In this document: in pieces, positions 36,340 through 44,704 of the stretch
Position numbering within the stretch: position 1 is the first letter of the stretch
Layout of the letters: each line of letters begins with the position of its first letter
Origin: Bacteroidia bacterium
GTDB lineage: Bacteria > Bacteroidota > Bacteroidia > Palsa-965
Assembly (NCBI GenBank): GCA_025454955.1
Contig: JALONL010000008.1
Coordinates: 186,001 to 250,000, forward strand
Direction of reading: 5' to 3'
DNA length: 64,000 nt
Notes under the pieces: generated by a model
What the model saw: only the letters and a program-made list of their open reading frames with translations
Database searches by the model: none
Told to the model about the DNA's origin: nothing
Position numbers and translations under genes: made by a program

Positions 36340-39330
36340 TTATACTGCTTTTCGCGGCTTAATGTTTCCAAACCAGTGAAAGAGTTTGCGGAGCCAGTCG
36401 AAATAAAGTACCAGGAAGGTCACCACGTTCAGCAGCCAGATCATGAGCAGGTTGTACAGCAGCGTGTTCATGCGCACACCAAACAGGTATTTGGCGGGAG
36501 CATAAAAATGGGCATTGAGGCCCAGGCCTGCTTTATGCTGCGGTTCTTTGTACACCGGGTCGATGAGCTGCACAAATTGCAACGCGGCTGTGTCGAGCAC
36601 AATTTTGTTTTTCTCGGTCGAGTTGGTGAGCAGTTCTTCGAGGTTGCGGTTGGTACACATTTCCTTTTCCTTACCGCTTTTGCGGAGTTGCTGGATAATG
36701 CTTTCTTTTTTGTTGACGAAGAAATTGTAACGGTTTCCGTAAAACTCTTTCAGCACTTCGAGCGAATCGGTTTTGCCGGCGGTGAGCGGGGGAAACTCGC
36801 GGGCCACTTCGGCATACTCGCTGCGCAGGGTGTGGCTTATAATGCGTTCGAAAAGTGCAAGCTGCGCGGGCGGCGCGGTTTCCTTGTCTATTTTATCCTG
36901 CAGCTCTTCGAGCTTGGGAATGAGGTATGATACTTTGTAGCTGAATTTGCTTTCGAGCTTTGCCGCCACAAAGAGCGGTTTTTCCCACTCGCTGCTGGTG
37001 TATTGCTGCACGGCAATGCCTTCGTAGGCCCAGCGCGCCACCATAACCTGCGCCACGGGCGGCACCCGGTTTTCGCCGCCGCCCAGCCACTCGTTTAAAC
37101 GGCCGTAGCGGAACATGGCTCCGCCAAACAGCATTTGCGGAATAATAATAAGCGGAATGATGATGTAAATGGTAACCGGCGAGTTGAACGATGAGGAAAG
37201 CACCAGCCCGATAAGGTTGGCCGAGCAAAACACCGAAAAAAGCACAGCCGTAAGCGGAAGCATACTACCCGGAATTTCAAGCACCAGCGAACCGATAATG
37301 GCCAGCAGCACCGATTGTATGAGCGAAAGCCCGAACAGCAGAAGCACTTTCGAACACAGGTACGAAAGGCGGCTCAAACGCAGAAACTTTTCGCGGCGAA
37401 GTATTTTCTGGTCTTTGTAAATTTCTTCGGCACTCACTGTTAAGCCCACCAGCAAAGCCACCACAATGGCCATGAAGAAAAAGGCCGGCAGGTTGTCGTT
37501 GTAGTAATACGAGTATGCAGTTTGTGAAGAAGAACGGTTTACAAAGCGAATGAGCATGGCCAGCAGCAGCGCCAGGAAAGGCACTTCGAGCAGGTTGATG
37601 AACATGTACTGCCGGTTGGAAATTTTCGAGAGCCAGTCGCGACGCAGGAAAATGAGCCATTGTTTAAAGCGTGTGGGCTTATCGGCTTTGCGCAGGGCTT
37701 CGTGGGCGGGCTGTTCGGCGGGCTCGGCGGCGAGGGTTTCGCGGTAAAGCTGGTTCCAGCCTTCGGGTGTGAGTTTGCGCTTGGCGGTGTAGTTGCCGTA
37801 TTCGTCAATCTCTTTGGCTTCGATGAGATTGAACAACTGCTCGGGATTTACACTGCCGCAGGCATGGCACTCGGCAATGTGACTGTTGATCTGGTTGGTG
37901 GCCTTTTTGAAATACAGCAAAGCCTCCACCGGATCGCCCGAATACACGGGATAGCCACCCGCATCGAGCAGGAAAATTTTATCGAAAAGTTTGTAAACGT
38001 CCGACGAAGGCTGGTGAATGACCACGAAAATAAGCTTGCCCTTCTGGCTCAGTTCCTTGAGCAGGTCCATTACATTTTCCGAGTCTTTCGAACTCAGTCC
38101 CGAGGTGGGTTCATCCACAAAAAGCAGTTCGGGTTCGCGTATCAGTTCGAGCGCAATATTGAGACGTTTGCGCTGCCCACCCGAAATTTTCTTGTTGAGC
38201 GGATGCCCCACTTTTATTTCGCGCACTTCGTACAGCCCGAGCGATTGCAGCAACTGGTTTACCTTTTCGGTAAGCTCCTCGTCGCTGATGGTGCGGAAAC
38301 AGAGGCGCGCACTGAGGAAGAGATTCTGAAACACAGTAAGCTCTTCCATGAGCAGATCGTCCTGCGGAATGTAGCCGATCATACCGCTGTTAACCACCTG
38401 GCGGCTGCCAAGCACATTGCCGTTTATCGAAATACGGCCATCGGTTACCGGATCCATGCCCGAAAGCACGTTGAGCAACGTAGTTTTACCACTGCCCGAA
38501 GCACCCATGATTCCGGTAAGCGTACCCGATTTTTCGTTGAGCGTAATACGGTGCAGCGCCATTTTACCGCCGGGATGGCGATGTGCGTTGATGGCCGCCG
38601 TAAAATGCACATTGCGTGCAAAAGTTTCGTTGAGGAAACGGTTTATGATTTCCGAATAAAAAACCGTTCCGCGGTTATGCCTCAGCGCACTGCCCGGCGA
38701 GAATACATACACCTGCCCCGGATTTACGGGCAGTCCGTTCAAACTCACTTCCGCCGTTCCGCGATACACCAGCAGAAGCAAACCGGCATCGCGGAGATAA
38801 AGAAACACGCAGCTTCCGGGGAAGCCGTGTACGTCATAAAATCGTCCGCCAAAGCCCGGTGCGGTTTCATCGGCCACCAGCAGCACATCGCCGCTGTGCT
38901 GTGCGGCATCGGGCGCAAACAGGTTGCGAATGGCCTGAAAATCGTCTTTGCCTACATTAAATACATCGGCAGCCGTGGTAAGCAGTTCGTTTCGCGAGGC
39001 CGATACACCGGCTTCCTGCTGCACAAACTCTTCCAGTCGCGCAAGTACAACAACTTTCTGCTTCTGGTTAAGTGTTTTATTTATTTTCTTGCAAATGGCC
39101 AGCGTGCGCACCGAATCTTTCATCGACGTGCGGCGTGTGCCTTCCTCTTCCCCGCTCTGCTCTTTAATAAACGAACGGAAATATTCGAGAAACTCCGGAA
39201 TACGGTCGTCGCTGATCTGCGATTTTAAAAACCGCTTCACATACAATTCCTGCATACTGCCTGAACCGCCATCCTGATTGGCAATGATGGCAAACAGTTG
39301 CATCAGCGCCCGCAATACTTCTTCACTCAT
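36340..39330 (-). CDS. ABCG-like ABC exporter (ATPase fused to permease) with helical TerB-like N-terminus
   Basis: 996 residues. Residues 1-140 are helical and resemble TerB-type domains (LNQKQKVVVLARLEEF, AADVFNVGKDDFQAIRNLF). About 145-235 form a small beta domain. The nucleotide-binding domain follows: Walker A GASGSGKT at 276-283, Q-loop YIPQDD, signature ISGGQRKRL at 382-390, Walker B LLFVDEPTSGL at 402-412 and H-loop VVIHQPSSD. The ATPase-first, permease-second order (six membrane helices from about 580 onward) is that of ABCG/White-type exporters. Between helices 5 and 6 there is an unusually long soluble insert (about 770-950). It follows the Sia-type regulatory genes by 39 bases. 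The substrate is unknown. Confidence 0.9.
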   Translation of the reverse strand: MSEEVLRALMQLFAIIANQDGGSGSMQELYVKRFLKSQISDDRIPEFLEYFRSFIKEQSGEEEGTRRTSMKDSVRTLAICKKINKTLNQKQKVVVLARLEEFVQQEAGVSASRNELLTTAADVFNVGKDDFQAIRNLFAPDAAQHSGDVLLVADETAPGFGGRFYDVHGFPGSCVFLYLRDAGLLLLVYRGTAEVSLNGLPVNPGQVYVFSPGSALRHNRGTVFYSEIINRFLNETFARNVHFTAAINAHRHPGGKMALHRITLNEKSGTLTGIMGASGSGKTTLLNVLSGMDPVTDGRISINGNVLGSRQVVNSGMIGYIPQDDLLMEELTVFQNLFLSARLCFRTISDEELTEKVNQLLQSLGLYEVREIKVGHPLNKKISGGQRKRLNIALELIREPELLFVDEPTSGLSSKDSENVMDLLKELSQKGKLIFVVIHQPSSDVYKLFDKIFLLDAGGYPVYSGDPVEALLYFKKATNQINSHIAECHACGSVNPEQLFNLIEAKEIDEYGNYTAKRKLTPEGWNQLYRETLAAEPAEQPAHEALRKADKPTRFKQWLIFLRRDWLSKISNRQYMFINLLEVPFLALLLAMLIRFVNRSSSQTAYSYYYNDNLPAFFFMAIVVALLVGLTVSAEEIYKDQKILRREKFLRLSRLSYLCSKVLLLFGLSLIQSVLLAIIGSLVLEIPGSMLPLTAVLFSVFCSANLIGLVLSSSFNSPVTIYIIIPLIIIPQMLFGGAMFRYGRLNEWLGGGENRVPPVAQVMVARWAYEGIAVQQYTSSEWEKPLFVAAKLESKFSYKVSYLIPKLEELQDKIDKETAPPAQLALFERIISHTLRSEYAEVAREFPPLTAGKTDSLEVLKEFYGNRYNFFVNKKESIIQQLRKSGKEKEMCTNRNLEELLTNSTEKNKIVLDTAALQFVQLIDPVYKEPQHKAGLGLNAHFYAPAKYLFGVRMNTLLYNLLMIWLLNVVTFLVLYFDWLRKLFHWFGNIKPRKAV

Positions 39331-39369
39331 GCGCTTTGGCCTGAAATGTTTGGGAAATAATAACCGGGC

Positions 39370-39726
39370 TTAGTAACCCACGAGTTCGAAACTAATGGTC
39401 ACCAGTTCCTGATATTCCTCGCCGGCTTCTTTCATGTCGTCGTCGTCCTGGTCGTAATGCCAGAGAATGCGGGCATCGGGCAGTTTATCTTCGGCCAGCA
39501 TAAAAATATCGAGCAGAATTTTTGAAGAAGCCGTGTTGAAGTATTCGAGTTTCACTTCAATGCTCAGTGCGCCCGAGGCCGAATTATTGAGCCATTCGAG
39601 CACAGGCTGGTAAAACAGCGCCACATCTTCGGGCAGCGAACGGCCCGAAATGGCAAGGCGGTTGGCGGCAGGATCAATAACAATTTCGGGAGTATCTTCC
39701 TGAGCGGCAATATGAATTTTTTCCAT
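39370..39726 (-). CDS. SiaC-family regulatory phosphoprotein (DUF1987)
   Basis: 118 residues, the family's usual size. The hallmark region is TPEIVIDPAANRLAISGRSLPEDVALFY, where the Ser/Pro-containing ISGRSLPED segment corresponds to the phosphorylated loop of SiaC. LNNSASGALSIEVKLEYFNTASSKILLDIF forms the conserved helix-strand core. In Pseudomonas, SiaC is phosphorylated by SiaB and dephosphorylated by SiaA, and the unphosphorylated form activates a diguanylate cyclase. No cyclase gene is present here. The gene sits 36 bases after the intact SiaB-like kinase and 39 bases before the exporter, so the exporter itself, or something elsewhere, may be the target. Confidence 0.88.
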   Translation of the reverse strand: MEKIHIAAQEDTPEIVIDPAANRLAISGRSLPEDVALFYQPVLEWLNNSASGALSIEVKLEYFNTASSKILLDIFMLAEDKLPDARILWHYDQDDDDMKEAGEEYQELVTISFELVGY

Positions 39727-39762
39727 AACAATAGGATCGTTTATTCCTGGGGGCGTTTATTA

Positions 39763-40365
39763 TTATTCTTCGTCTTTTTGAGCGGATATTTCAACCAGTA
39801 AGGTATAAAACAGGGTCTGGTCTTCGGCCTCATCAAAGCGGTAAATTAACGAATTTCCCGACTTGCGTGCCATATCAATAAGTCCAAGGCCCGCACCACC
39901 CACGTCTGATAATTTGGCAGCCAGCCGCGATTCCTTGTAATACTGCTTCAACCCTTCTTTATCGAAACTGTTTATTTTATCAATTTTGGCGGTGAGTATG
40001 CTTTCGGCCTGTTTATGCACCATGTTTCCGGTAATGATTACATAGTTGCCGTTTCGTTTGCCGATCATAAATACCGCCGGGATAAAGCCGTCTTTTCCGG
40101 CTTCGGAAACGGTATACTGATGTTTGCAAATGTTTTGCAGACTTTCAATCATTACGTTCACCACTTTCTTGCGCAGGCCGGGATCGAGGTTGTTCATCTC
40201 AAAACTTTTCTCGGTGAGGTTAAGCACCGAGCGTGTGATTTCCTGCGAAAACTCACCTTCATAAATCATCAGCAGATTATTGTCAATCATCTGCCGGTAA
40301 AAGCTGTGAAGGCCGCCCAAATCGGTGGTGGAGGAAGAGGTTTTTATGTATTGCTCCAGGTTCAT
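39763..40365 (-). CDS. SiaB-family protein kinase, apparently intact
   Basis: 200 residues. A GHKL-like kinase pattern is visible: helix SLQNICKHQYTV with the N-box-like Asn, VGGAGLGLIDMARKSGNSLIY as the glycine-rich lid, and the strand DQTLFYTLLVEIS. SiaB kinases phosphorylate SiaC on Ser/Thr. The gene overlaps the upstream kinase paralogue by 4 bases (ATGA-type junction) and is 36 bases before SiaC, so these are translationally linked. N-terminal residues 1-20 are Ser/Thr-rich (IKTSSSTTDLGG). Of the two kinase-like genes this one keeps the GAGLGL motif and is the likelier active kinase. Confidence 0.85.
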   Translation of the reverse strand: MNLEQYIKTSSSTTDLGGLHSFYRQMIDNNLLMIYEGEFSQEITRSVLNLTEKSFEMNNLDPGLRKKVVNVMIESLQNICKHQYTVSEAGKDGFIPAVFMIGKRNGNYVIITGNMVHKQAESILTAKIDKINSFDKEGLKQYYKESRLAAKLSDVGGAGLGLIDMARKSGNSLIYRFDEAEDQTLFYTLLVEISAQKDEE

Positions 40366-40916
40366 GCGTGTGCAGAGGCAATAGTGGTTTTCATGGCAAA
40401 GAAGGTAGATGACTGATCTACCGGGCTGAACTCAAACTCTATTTTATGACCCGATTTGCGGGCAATATCAATGAGCCCGGCTTCGGAGTCGATCATTTGC
40501 TCGGCGGTGAGGCTTTGCAGCAAATCGGTGTAGAGTTTGCGAAGCTGTTCGGGATTGAGTTCGTTGATGCGCGAAAGATCGTTTTCCAATTCAGGCACTT
40601 CGGAGTTCTGAATTACGTTTCCGCTGTAGATGAAATAATCGTTATCGTTTCTTCCCAGCATTACCATAGCCTGCTTTTCGGGAGTAACGGTAGCATCGGG
40701 GTGGCTGCAGATATTTTCCAGGCAGCCCATCATAACATTGAAAATCTTTTTGCGGATTCCGGTTTCGGCTCCTTCCTGCACAAGCCGGTTTTCCGACATG
40801 GCCAGCATGGCCATGGTAATATCGTGCGAGAAAGGCCCGCGGTAGGCCAGCAGAAACCGGTGCTGCATCATGTGCCGGTGCAGTTGCGGTACAAAAACAA
40901 GGTGTTCGTTACCCAT
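40362..40916 (-). CDS. SiaB-family paralogue with a shortened glycine-rich motif
   Basis: 184 residues, alignable by eye with the gene at 39763: RGPFSHDITMAMLAMSENR against EGEFSQEITRSVLNLTEKS, RKKIFNVMMGCLENICSH against RKKVVNVMIESLQNICKH, and AGLIDIARKSGHKIEFEF against AGLGLIDMARKSGNSLIY. The GxGLG stretch that contacts nucleotide in GHKL proteins is reduced to SEAGLIDIA, so it may be a pseudokinase or regulator, or a kinase with altered nucleotide binding. It lies 42 bases after the phosphatase gene and overlaps the next kinase by 4 bases. A recent local duplication followed by divergence is the simplest history. Confidence 0.8.
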   Translation of the reverse strand: MGNEHLVFVPQLHRHMMQHRFLLAYRGPFSHDITMAMLAMSENRLVQEGAETGIRKKIFNVMMGCLENICSHPDATVTPEKQAMVMLGRNDNDYFIYSGNVIQNSEVPELENDLSRINELNPEQLRKLYTDLLQSLTAEQMIDSEAGLIDIARKSGHKIEFEFSPVDQSSTFFAMKTTIASAHA

Positions 40917-40958
40917 AAATTGCCCTGAGAAAGGATGGAGTGTGGTGTGCTAAGGTAA

Positions 40959-41993
40959 TCAGTAGCTGATGCCGATTACTACGACATCATCAATCTGTTT
41001 GTTGCTTCCTTTCCACGAATTGAAGGTATTTTCGAGCAAAGCCTTTATTTCGCTCATGGAGGCCGCATTATTATCGTCGAGCACAGCCTTTATTCCCTTG
41101 TTGGTAATGCGCTTGTTGCTTTCGCCGCCAAACTGGTCGGTGTAGCCGTCGGAATAAAGCAGGAAACGGTCGCCGCGGGCAAGTGTAAAAGTATGATTGA
41201 TATACGGCAAGCGATTTTTGTAGTGCATTCCGCCAATGGGGTATTTATCGCCGGCAATGAGTTCTGTTTCGCCGTTGGCCTGGAGCAGCAGCGGGCGGTG
41301 CGAGCCGGCAAAAACCAGTTCGCCCGAACCGAGGTGAATACGGCAGAGTGCCGCATCCATGCCATCGCTCGAATTGGCTCCGGGTGCGTCCTGCTTGAGT
41401 GTTTTAATAATGCCGTGGTGCAATTGCTCCAGAATCTGCCCCGGCAGTGGGCTTCCGCCGCTGTTTATAATATCGTGCAGCAGCAGGTTGCCAATCATGG
41501 AAAGCATGGCACCCGGCACGCCGTGGCCGGTACAGTCAACCGCCGCCACCCAGGCATAATCGCCGTTGCGGAAAAACCAGGGAAAGTCGCCACTGATGGC
41601 GTCTTTGGGCTGGTAAATCACAAAACTCTCGGGAAAAGCGGCCCGGAGTTCGTCTTCGCTCACGTTTATGGCCTGCTGAATGCGGCGGGCGTAGTTAATG
41701 CTTTCGGCAATGCGGTGGTGCTGGGCTTCCACAAGTTGCTGGGCATCGCGCAAATCGCCCAGGGTTTTGGTAAGCTGCTTTTTCATCTCCCGCTCGCGCC
41801 AGGTGGCCGAAACGAGGTGGTTGTTGGTAGTTTCCAGCTCGGCCAGAAAAATGCCCAGCCGCTCGATCTCCTTTTTCTGCGCAGCATTTTCACTGCGAAG
41901 CCTTTCGAGCTCTGCCAATCCGTTTTCGGTGTCCTGATCTGGTATCTGTTCAGACATTTCTGCGCAATAGGAAATTCCGGTTCCCGTATCCAT
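40959..41993 (-). CDS. SiaA-like PP2C/SpoIIE serine phosphatase with N-terminal coiled coil
   Basis: 344 residues (332 if the Met at 41957 is used). There is no membrane segment, unlike Pseudomonas SiaA. Residues about 20-95 form a heptad-rich coiled coil (ELERLRSENAAQKKEIERLG). An RsbU/SpoIIE-type linker follows (INYARRIQQAINVS) and then the phosphatase: SFVIYQPKDAISGDFPW, metal ligand Asp in AAVDCTGHGVPGAMLS, DGMDAALC, FLLYSDGYTDQFGG and the C-terminal DDVVVIGI. It would dephosphorylate the SiaC-type protein. First gene of the seven-gene operon; its promoter is probably TACATTTG at 42079-42086. Confidence 0.93.
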   Translation of the reverse strand: MDTGTGISYCAEMSEQIPDQDTENGLAELERLRSENAAQKKEIERLGIFLAELETTNNHLVSATWREREMKKQLTKTLGDLRDAQQLVEAQHHRIAESINYARRIQQAINVSEDELRAAFPESFVIYQPKDAISGDFPWFFRNGDYAWVAAVDCTGHGVPGAMLSMIGNLLLHDIINSGGSPLPGQILEQLHHGIIKTLKQDAPGANSSDGMDAALCRIHLGSGELVFAGSHRPLLLQANGETELIAGDKYPIGGMHYKNRLPYINHTFTLARGDRFLLYSDGYTDQFGGESNKRITNKGIKAVLDDNNAASMSEIKALLENTFNSWKGSNKQIDDVVVIGISY

Positions 41994-42078
41994 CCTTTCA
42001 ATTTGACCCGTTTTACGTGAAAGCGGGGGAAAAGATGCAATTATGACAAATTGATATTCTGGCTTACAGAGGGGATTG

Positions 42079-42086
42079 CAAATGTA
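42079..42086 (-). promoter_or_regulatory. -7 promoter box of the Sia-type operon
   Basis: TACATTTG on the minus strand is an exact TAnnTTTG match, about 80-90 bases before the phosphatase start. Confidence 0.55.
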
Positions 42087-42107
42087 GGGGAGGTTTTCGG
42101 ATTTTTT

Positions 42108-42120
42108 TCACAAGTTGTGA
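42108..42120. promoter_or_regulatory. Perfect 13-base palindrome upstream of the Sia-type operon promoter
   Basis: TCACAA-G-TTGTGA is perfectly symmetrical. Its centre is about 32 bases upstream of the -7 box, overlapping the expected -33 region, a position suited to a regulator. Operator function is inferred. Confidence 0.4.
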
Positions 42121-42185
42121 GAAGGGGGGATTTTTTTGGGGTAGGGCCGATTTTTGGGGGAAGGCTTCACGAGCACGGTCAACTA

Positions 42186-43277
42186 TTAATGACTGCGAGT
42201 GTTATATACCTTTTTATAATATTTCACAAAAATACTATCACTTGAAGATATACACATATTATTAATTTGACTATAAAAGCATTTTTCGACATCATAACAC
42301 GGATCAATTCCAACAACAAAATTTCTATTCTTTGTATATTTCGATCTAACAATATTATACACACAAACACCTTTTTTTACCACAAATCCTATATTATTAA
42401 CCTCCTTAAAAAGAATATTTGTACCGAGATTTTTTAAATCAGGATTCATTGCAACAGAAATAGCAGAACCCGGATTTGATACGTAGAAATAAAAATACAA
42501 GACATTGTCGGTTTGTGAAAAATCGACAGAACTTATTTTACAGTTATCAATATTACCGAGGAATGAAAATGAATTGGTTACATTATCAAATGTAAAATTC
42601 ATATTATCAATCATATAATATTCAATATTATATCCTCCTCCATCCCAATTTCCTATTTCCACAAACGTTTTATTTAATAAAGGGACACTGTGATACGAAA
42701 GTACCATTTTACGATTATCAGCATTTATTTGAATCACTTTTGTTTCATCCTGAGTAGTAAAATTATACTTATATATAATTGTTGATATAGTTCCTTCTTC
42801 ATCTTGTTTGAAATAATACACATCGTCAGAGTCAAATTTTAGCAGGTGCTTATTATGTTGGGAAAGAGGAACCAAACTGAATTTGGGTTGATATACATCA
42901 GGTGAAAAAACACATAAGTAAGACTCTTTATTATATTCTGCAGAAAATAAACACCTGTTTGATGAGTTGTCATACAAAATATCACTTAGAACTAACAGAG
43001 AGTCAAACACTAACCTTCGATTAATAAATAAACCAGTAAATAAGTTTCGATAATTTAGCGAAACGGTATCATTGTTTATAATGCAAATTCTATTAATTGT
43101 AGAATCAAGAATAATTGTATGCTGACCAGGGCATTGATAAGATGACTTCTCAATCTCATTTTTATTACTGGTAATTGAAGACCATGTATCGCCACTATCA
43201 GCACTGTTTACGGGTTTGCTGAAACATGAACACAAACCGAAGCAAAGAATCGTAAGATATTTGATTGGAAAGTTCAT
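42186..43277 (-). CDS. AT-rich orphan lipoprotein-like protein
   Basis: 363 residues from the ATG at 43277 (MNFPIKYLTILCFGLCSCFSK), which gives a clean lipoprotein signal with LCSC as the lipobox. An upstream ATG at 43289 adds four residues. The rest reads as beta-propeller-like strands with Asn/Asp/Tyr-rich composition (VVGIDPCYDVEKCF, YYFKQDEEGTISTIIYKYNF, LYFYFYVSNPGS). I recognise no family. Codon use is strongly AT-biased compared with both neighbours, so it is probably acquired or an orphan. It is separated from the Sia operon by 190 bases and is transcribed towards it. Confidence 0.7.
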   Translation of the reverse strand: MNFPIKYLTILCFGLCSCFSKPVNSADSGDTWSSITSNKNEIEKSSYQCPGQHTIILDSTINRICIINNDTVSLNYRNLFTGLFINRRLVFDSLLVLSDILYDNSSNRCLFSAEYNKESYLCVFSPDVYQPKFSLVPLSQHNKHLLKFDSDDVYYFKQDEEGTISTIIYKYNFTTQDETKVIQINADNRKMVLSYHSVPLLNKTFVEIGNWDGGGYNIEYYMIDNMNFTFDNVTNSFSFLGNIDNCKISSVDFSQTDNVLYFYFYVSNPGSAISVAMNPDLKNLGTNILFKEVNNIGFVVKKGVCVYNIVRSKYTKNRNFVVGIDPCYDVEKCFYSQINNMCISSSDSIFVKYYKKVYNTRSH

Positions 43278-43939
43278 CGCTTGGGTCAATAAATATGTAC
43301 TAAATTTTCAATGGGGTATAATTAACATATACTTATTGATATGCAATAATAGCCTTATTTTAGTAGAAATCATTCCGAAATCTCTTTTTCAGATTTTCCC
43401 AGACATTTATTGCAATGGGGAACGTCTTTTAGTTGGGAACTCTTGTCAAGGAAAATAATGAAGCCCGAACGAAAAAAATCGTAAGCATATTTTGGGGGAG
43501 GTTTTACCAATGAAACATAGTCGATATACTACTTTTCCTGAATAAAACAAGCTATCAGTGCCGGTATATGCTTTACATAAAATCCAAGCCCCTTCATTCA
43601 CAGTTCAACGAGTAAGAACAGCCGCTTATCGGCACTTTTTCCCCGTCCGAAGAGAAATAAAAAATTTGAAAACCTCCGGGGCTAATTTTACGTAAAAATC
43701 CCACAATCAGAAACAGTGTATCAACTCCCGGTTTCCGCTTTCTTTTACTCCATAAAGGCATCAGATATTGGTCTGATAGCTATATTAGCACCCGCAACTG
43801 GAAACGGATTGCTGTTTGCCCCCCTGCTGCTTACTGCCAATCAACAGACTTTCAATCCGGTTAATTTTTCATTACCGGAACAAAGCCTGAAAATGCCGGA
43901 ACTCATTGGTTTCATGGATAAAAAAGTTGCTTATCAATT
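43278..43939. other. Spacer upstream of the chemotaxis operon, no gene supported
   Basis: About 660 bases. The left half is AT-rich like the neighbouring orphan gene. The right half must hold the promoter of the ParA-led operon, though no exact TAnnTTTG was found; TAATTTTA near 43,684 is one mismatch away. ATCAGA-TATTGG-TCTGAT (43760-43777) is a perfect six-base dyad and a candidate operator. A 77-codon frame (43716-43949) is considered spurious. Confidence 0.5.
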
Positions 43940-44686
43940 ATGGGGGTAATCATAGCAACAGCCAATCACAAGGGCGGCACAGGCAAATCGACCACGGTAC
44001 TCAACCTGGGGGCTGCGCTGCGCAACGGACGCAAAAAGGTATTGCTTGCCGATCTTGATCCGCAGGGCAACCTTACCTACATGCTGGGTGTACACGAACT
44101 TCCGCTCACCATTACCGATTTCATGACCGGCAAAGCCACGCTCGAGGAAACAGCCTTTGAAGCCTCAAACATGCACATTTTGCCTGCCGACATGAGCCTG
44201 GGCGAGCGCGAAAACGAAATTACCGACCTCTTTGCCCTTGCCCGCCAGCTTAAAGCCGTGGCGCATTTGTATGATTATATACTGCTCGACTGCCCGCCCT
44301 CGGTAAACCGCTACACGCTGAGCGCGCTGTATGCGGCCGATTTCCTGCTCATTCCCATGCTGCTCGAAGTGCTTTCCATTCAGGGACTTGACCAGATACT
44401 GAATGTGGCCGAAAAAATTAAGCGCGAACATAACCACAACCTCCAAATACTGGGTGTGCTGGCCGTAAAAGTGCAGGAACAACGCAGGCTTACCGAAGAA
44501 GTGCTTGCCTACATACGCGATAACTATCACGTGCATATTTTCAACAACTACATACGCAGCTGCGTGCGCACCGCCGAGGCTCCCTCGTTTGCGAAAAGTG
44601 TAATTGACTACGCACCGGGTTCTACCAGTGCCAAAGATTATATCAGCGTGGCCAAAGAACTGCAACTTCAACTCAGAAAAAATTAA
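43940..44686 (+). CDS. ParA/Soj-type ATPase leading the chemotaxis operon
   Basis: 248 residues. Deviant Walker A KGGTGKST at about 10-17, LLADLDPQGNLTYMLG (Walker A'), YDYILLDCPPSVNRYT (Walker B region) and the C-terminal DYAPGSTSAKDYISVAKEL helix are typical of the ParA family. ParA proteins make ATP-dependent gradients on the nucleoid to place cargo. No ParB gene is next to it. It lies 18 bases before a soluble chemoreceptor gene, so it probably positions the cytoplasmic chemosensory cluster, as PpfA does in Rhodobacter and ParC in Vibrio. Replicon partition is the less likely alternative. Confidence 0.88.
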   Translation: MGVIIATANHKGGTGKSTTVLNLGAALRNGRKKVLLADLDPQGNLTYMLGVHELPLTITDFMTGKATLEETAFEASNMHILPADMSLGERENEITDLFALARQLKAVAHLYDYILLDCPPSVNRYTLSALYAADFLLIPMLLEVLSIQGLDQILNVAEKIKREHNHNLQILGVLAVKVQEQRRLTEEVLAYIRDNYHVHIFNNYIRSCVRTAEAPSFAKSVIDYAPGSTSAKDYISVAKELQLQLRKN

Positions 44687-44704
44687 CCAAACAATACCAT
44701 TACA

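Noticed and set aside
37660..39228. Long plus-strand open frame of about 520 codons
   Set aside because: It lies wholly antisense to the ABC exporter gene, which has all ABC motifs; the plus-strand product has no recognisable domain and is a codon-bias shadow.
36340..41993. Sia-type operon considered as a full SiaABCD/c-di-GMP system
   Set aside because: No GGDEF diguanylate cyclase gene is present in the operon or window, so the output must differ or lie elsewhere.
43716..43949. 77-codon frame ending inside the start of the ParA gene
   Set aside because: GTG start, no resemblance to a family, hydrophobic but without a clear topology; more likely leader sequence of the operon.
43940..44686. 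ParA considered as a plasmid or chromosome partition gene marking an origin
   Set aside because: No ParB gene, no parS-like repeats and no dnaA/gidA-type neighbours; the chemotaxis context explains it better.
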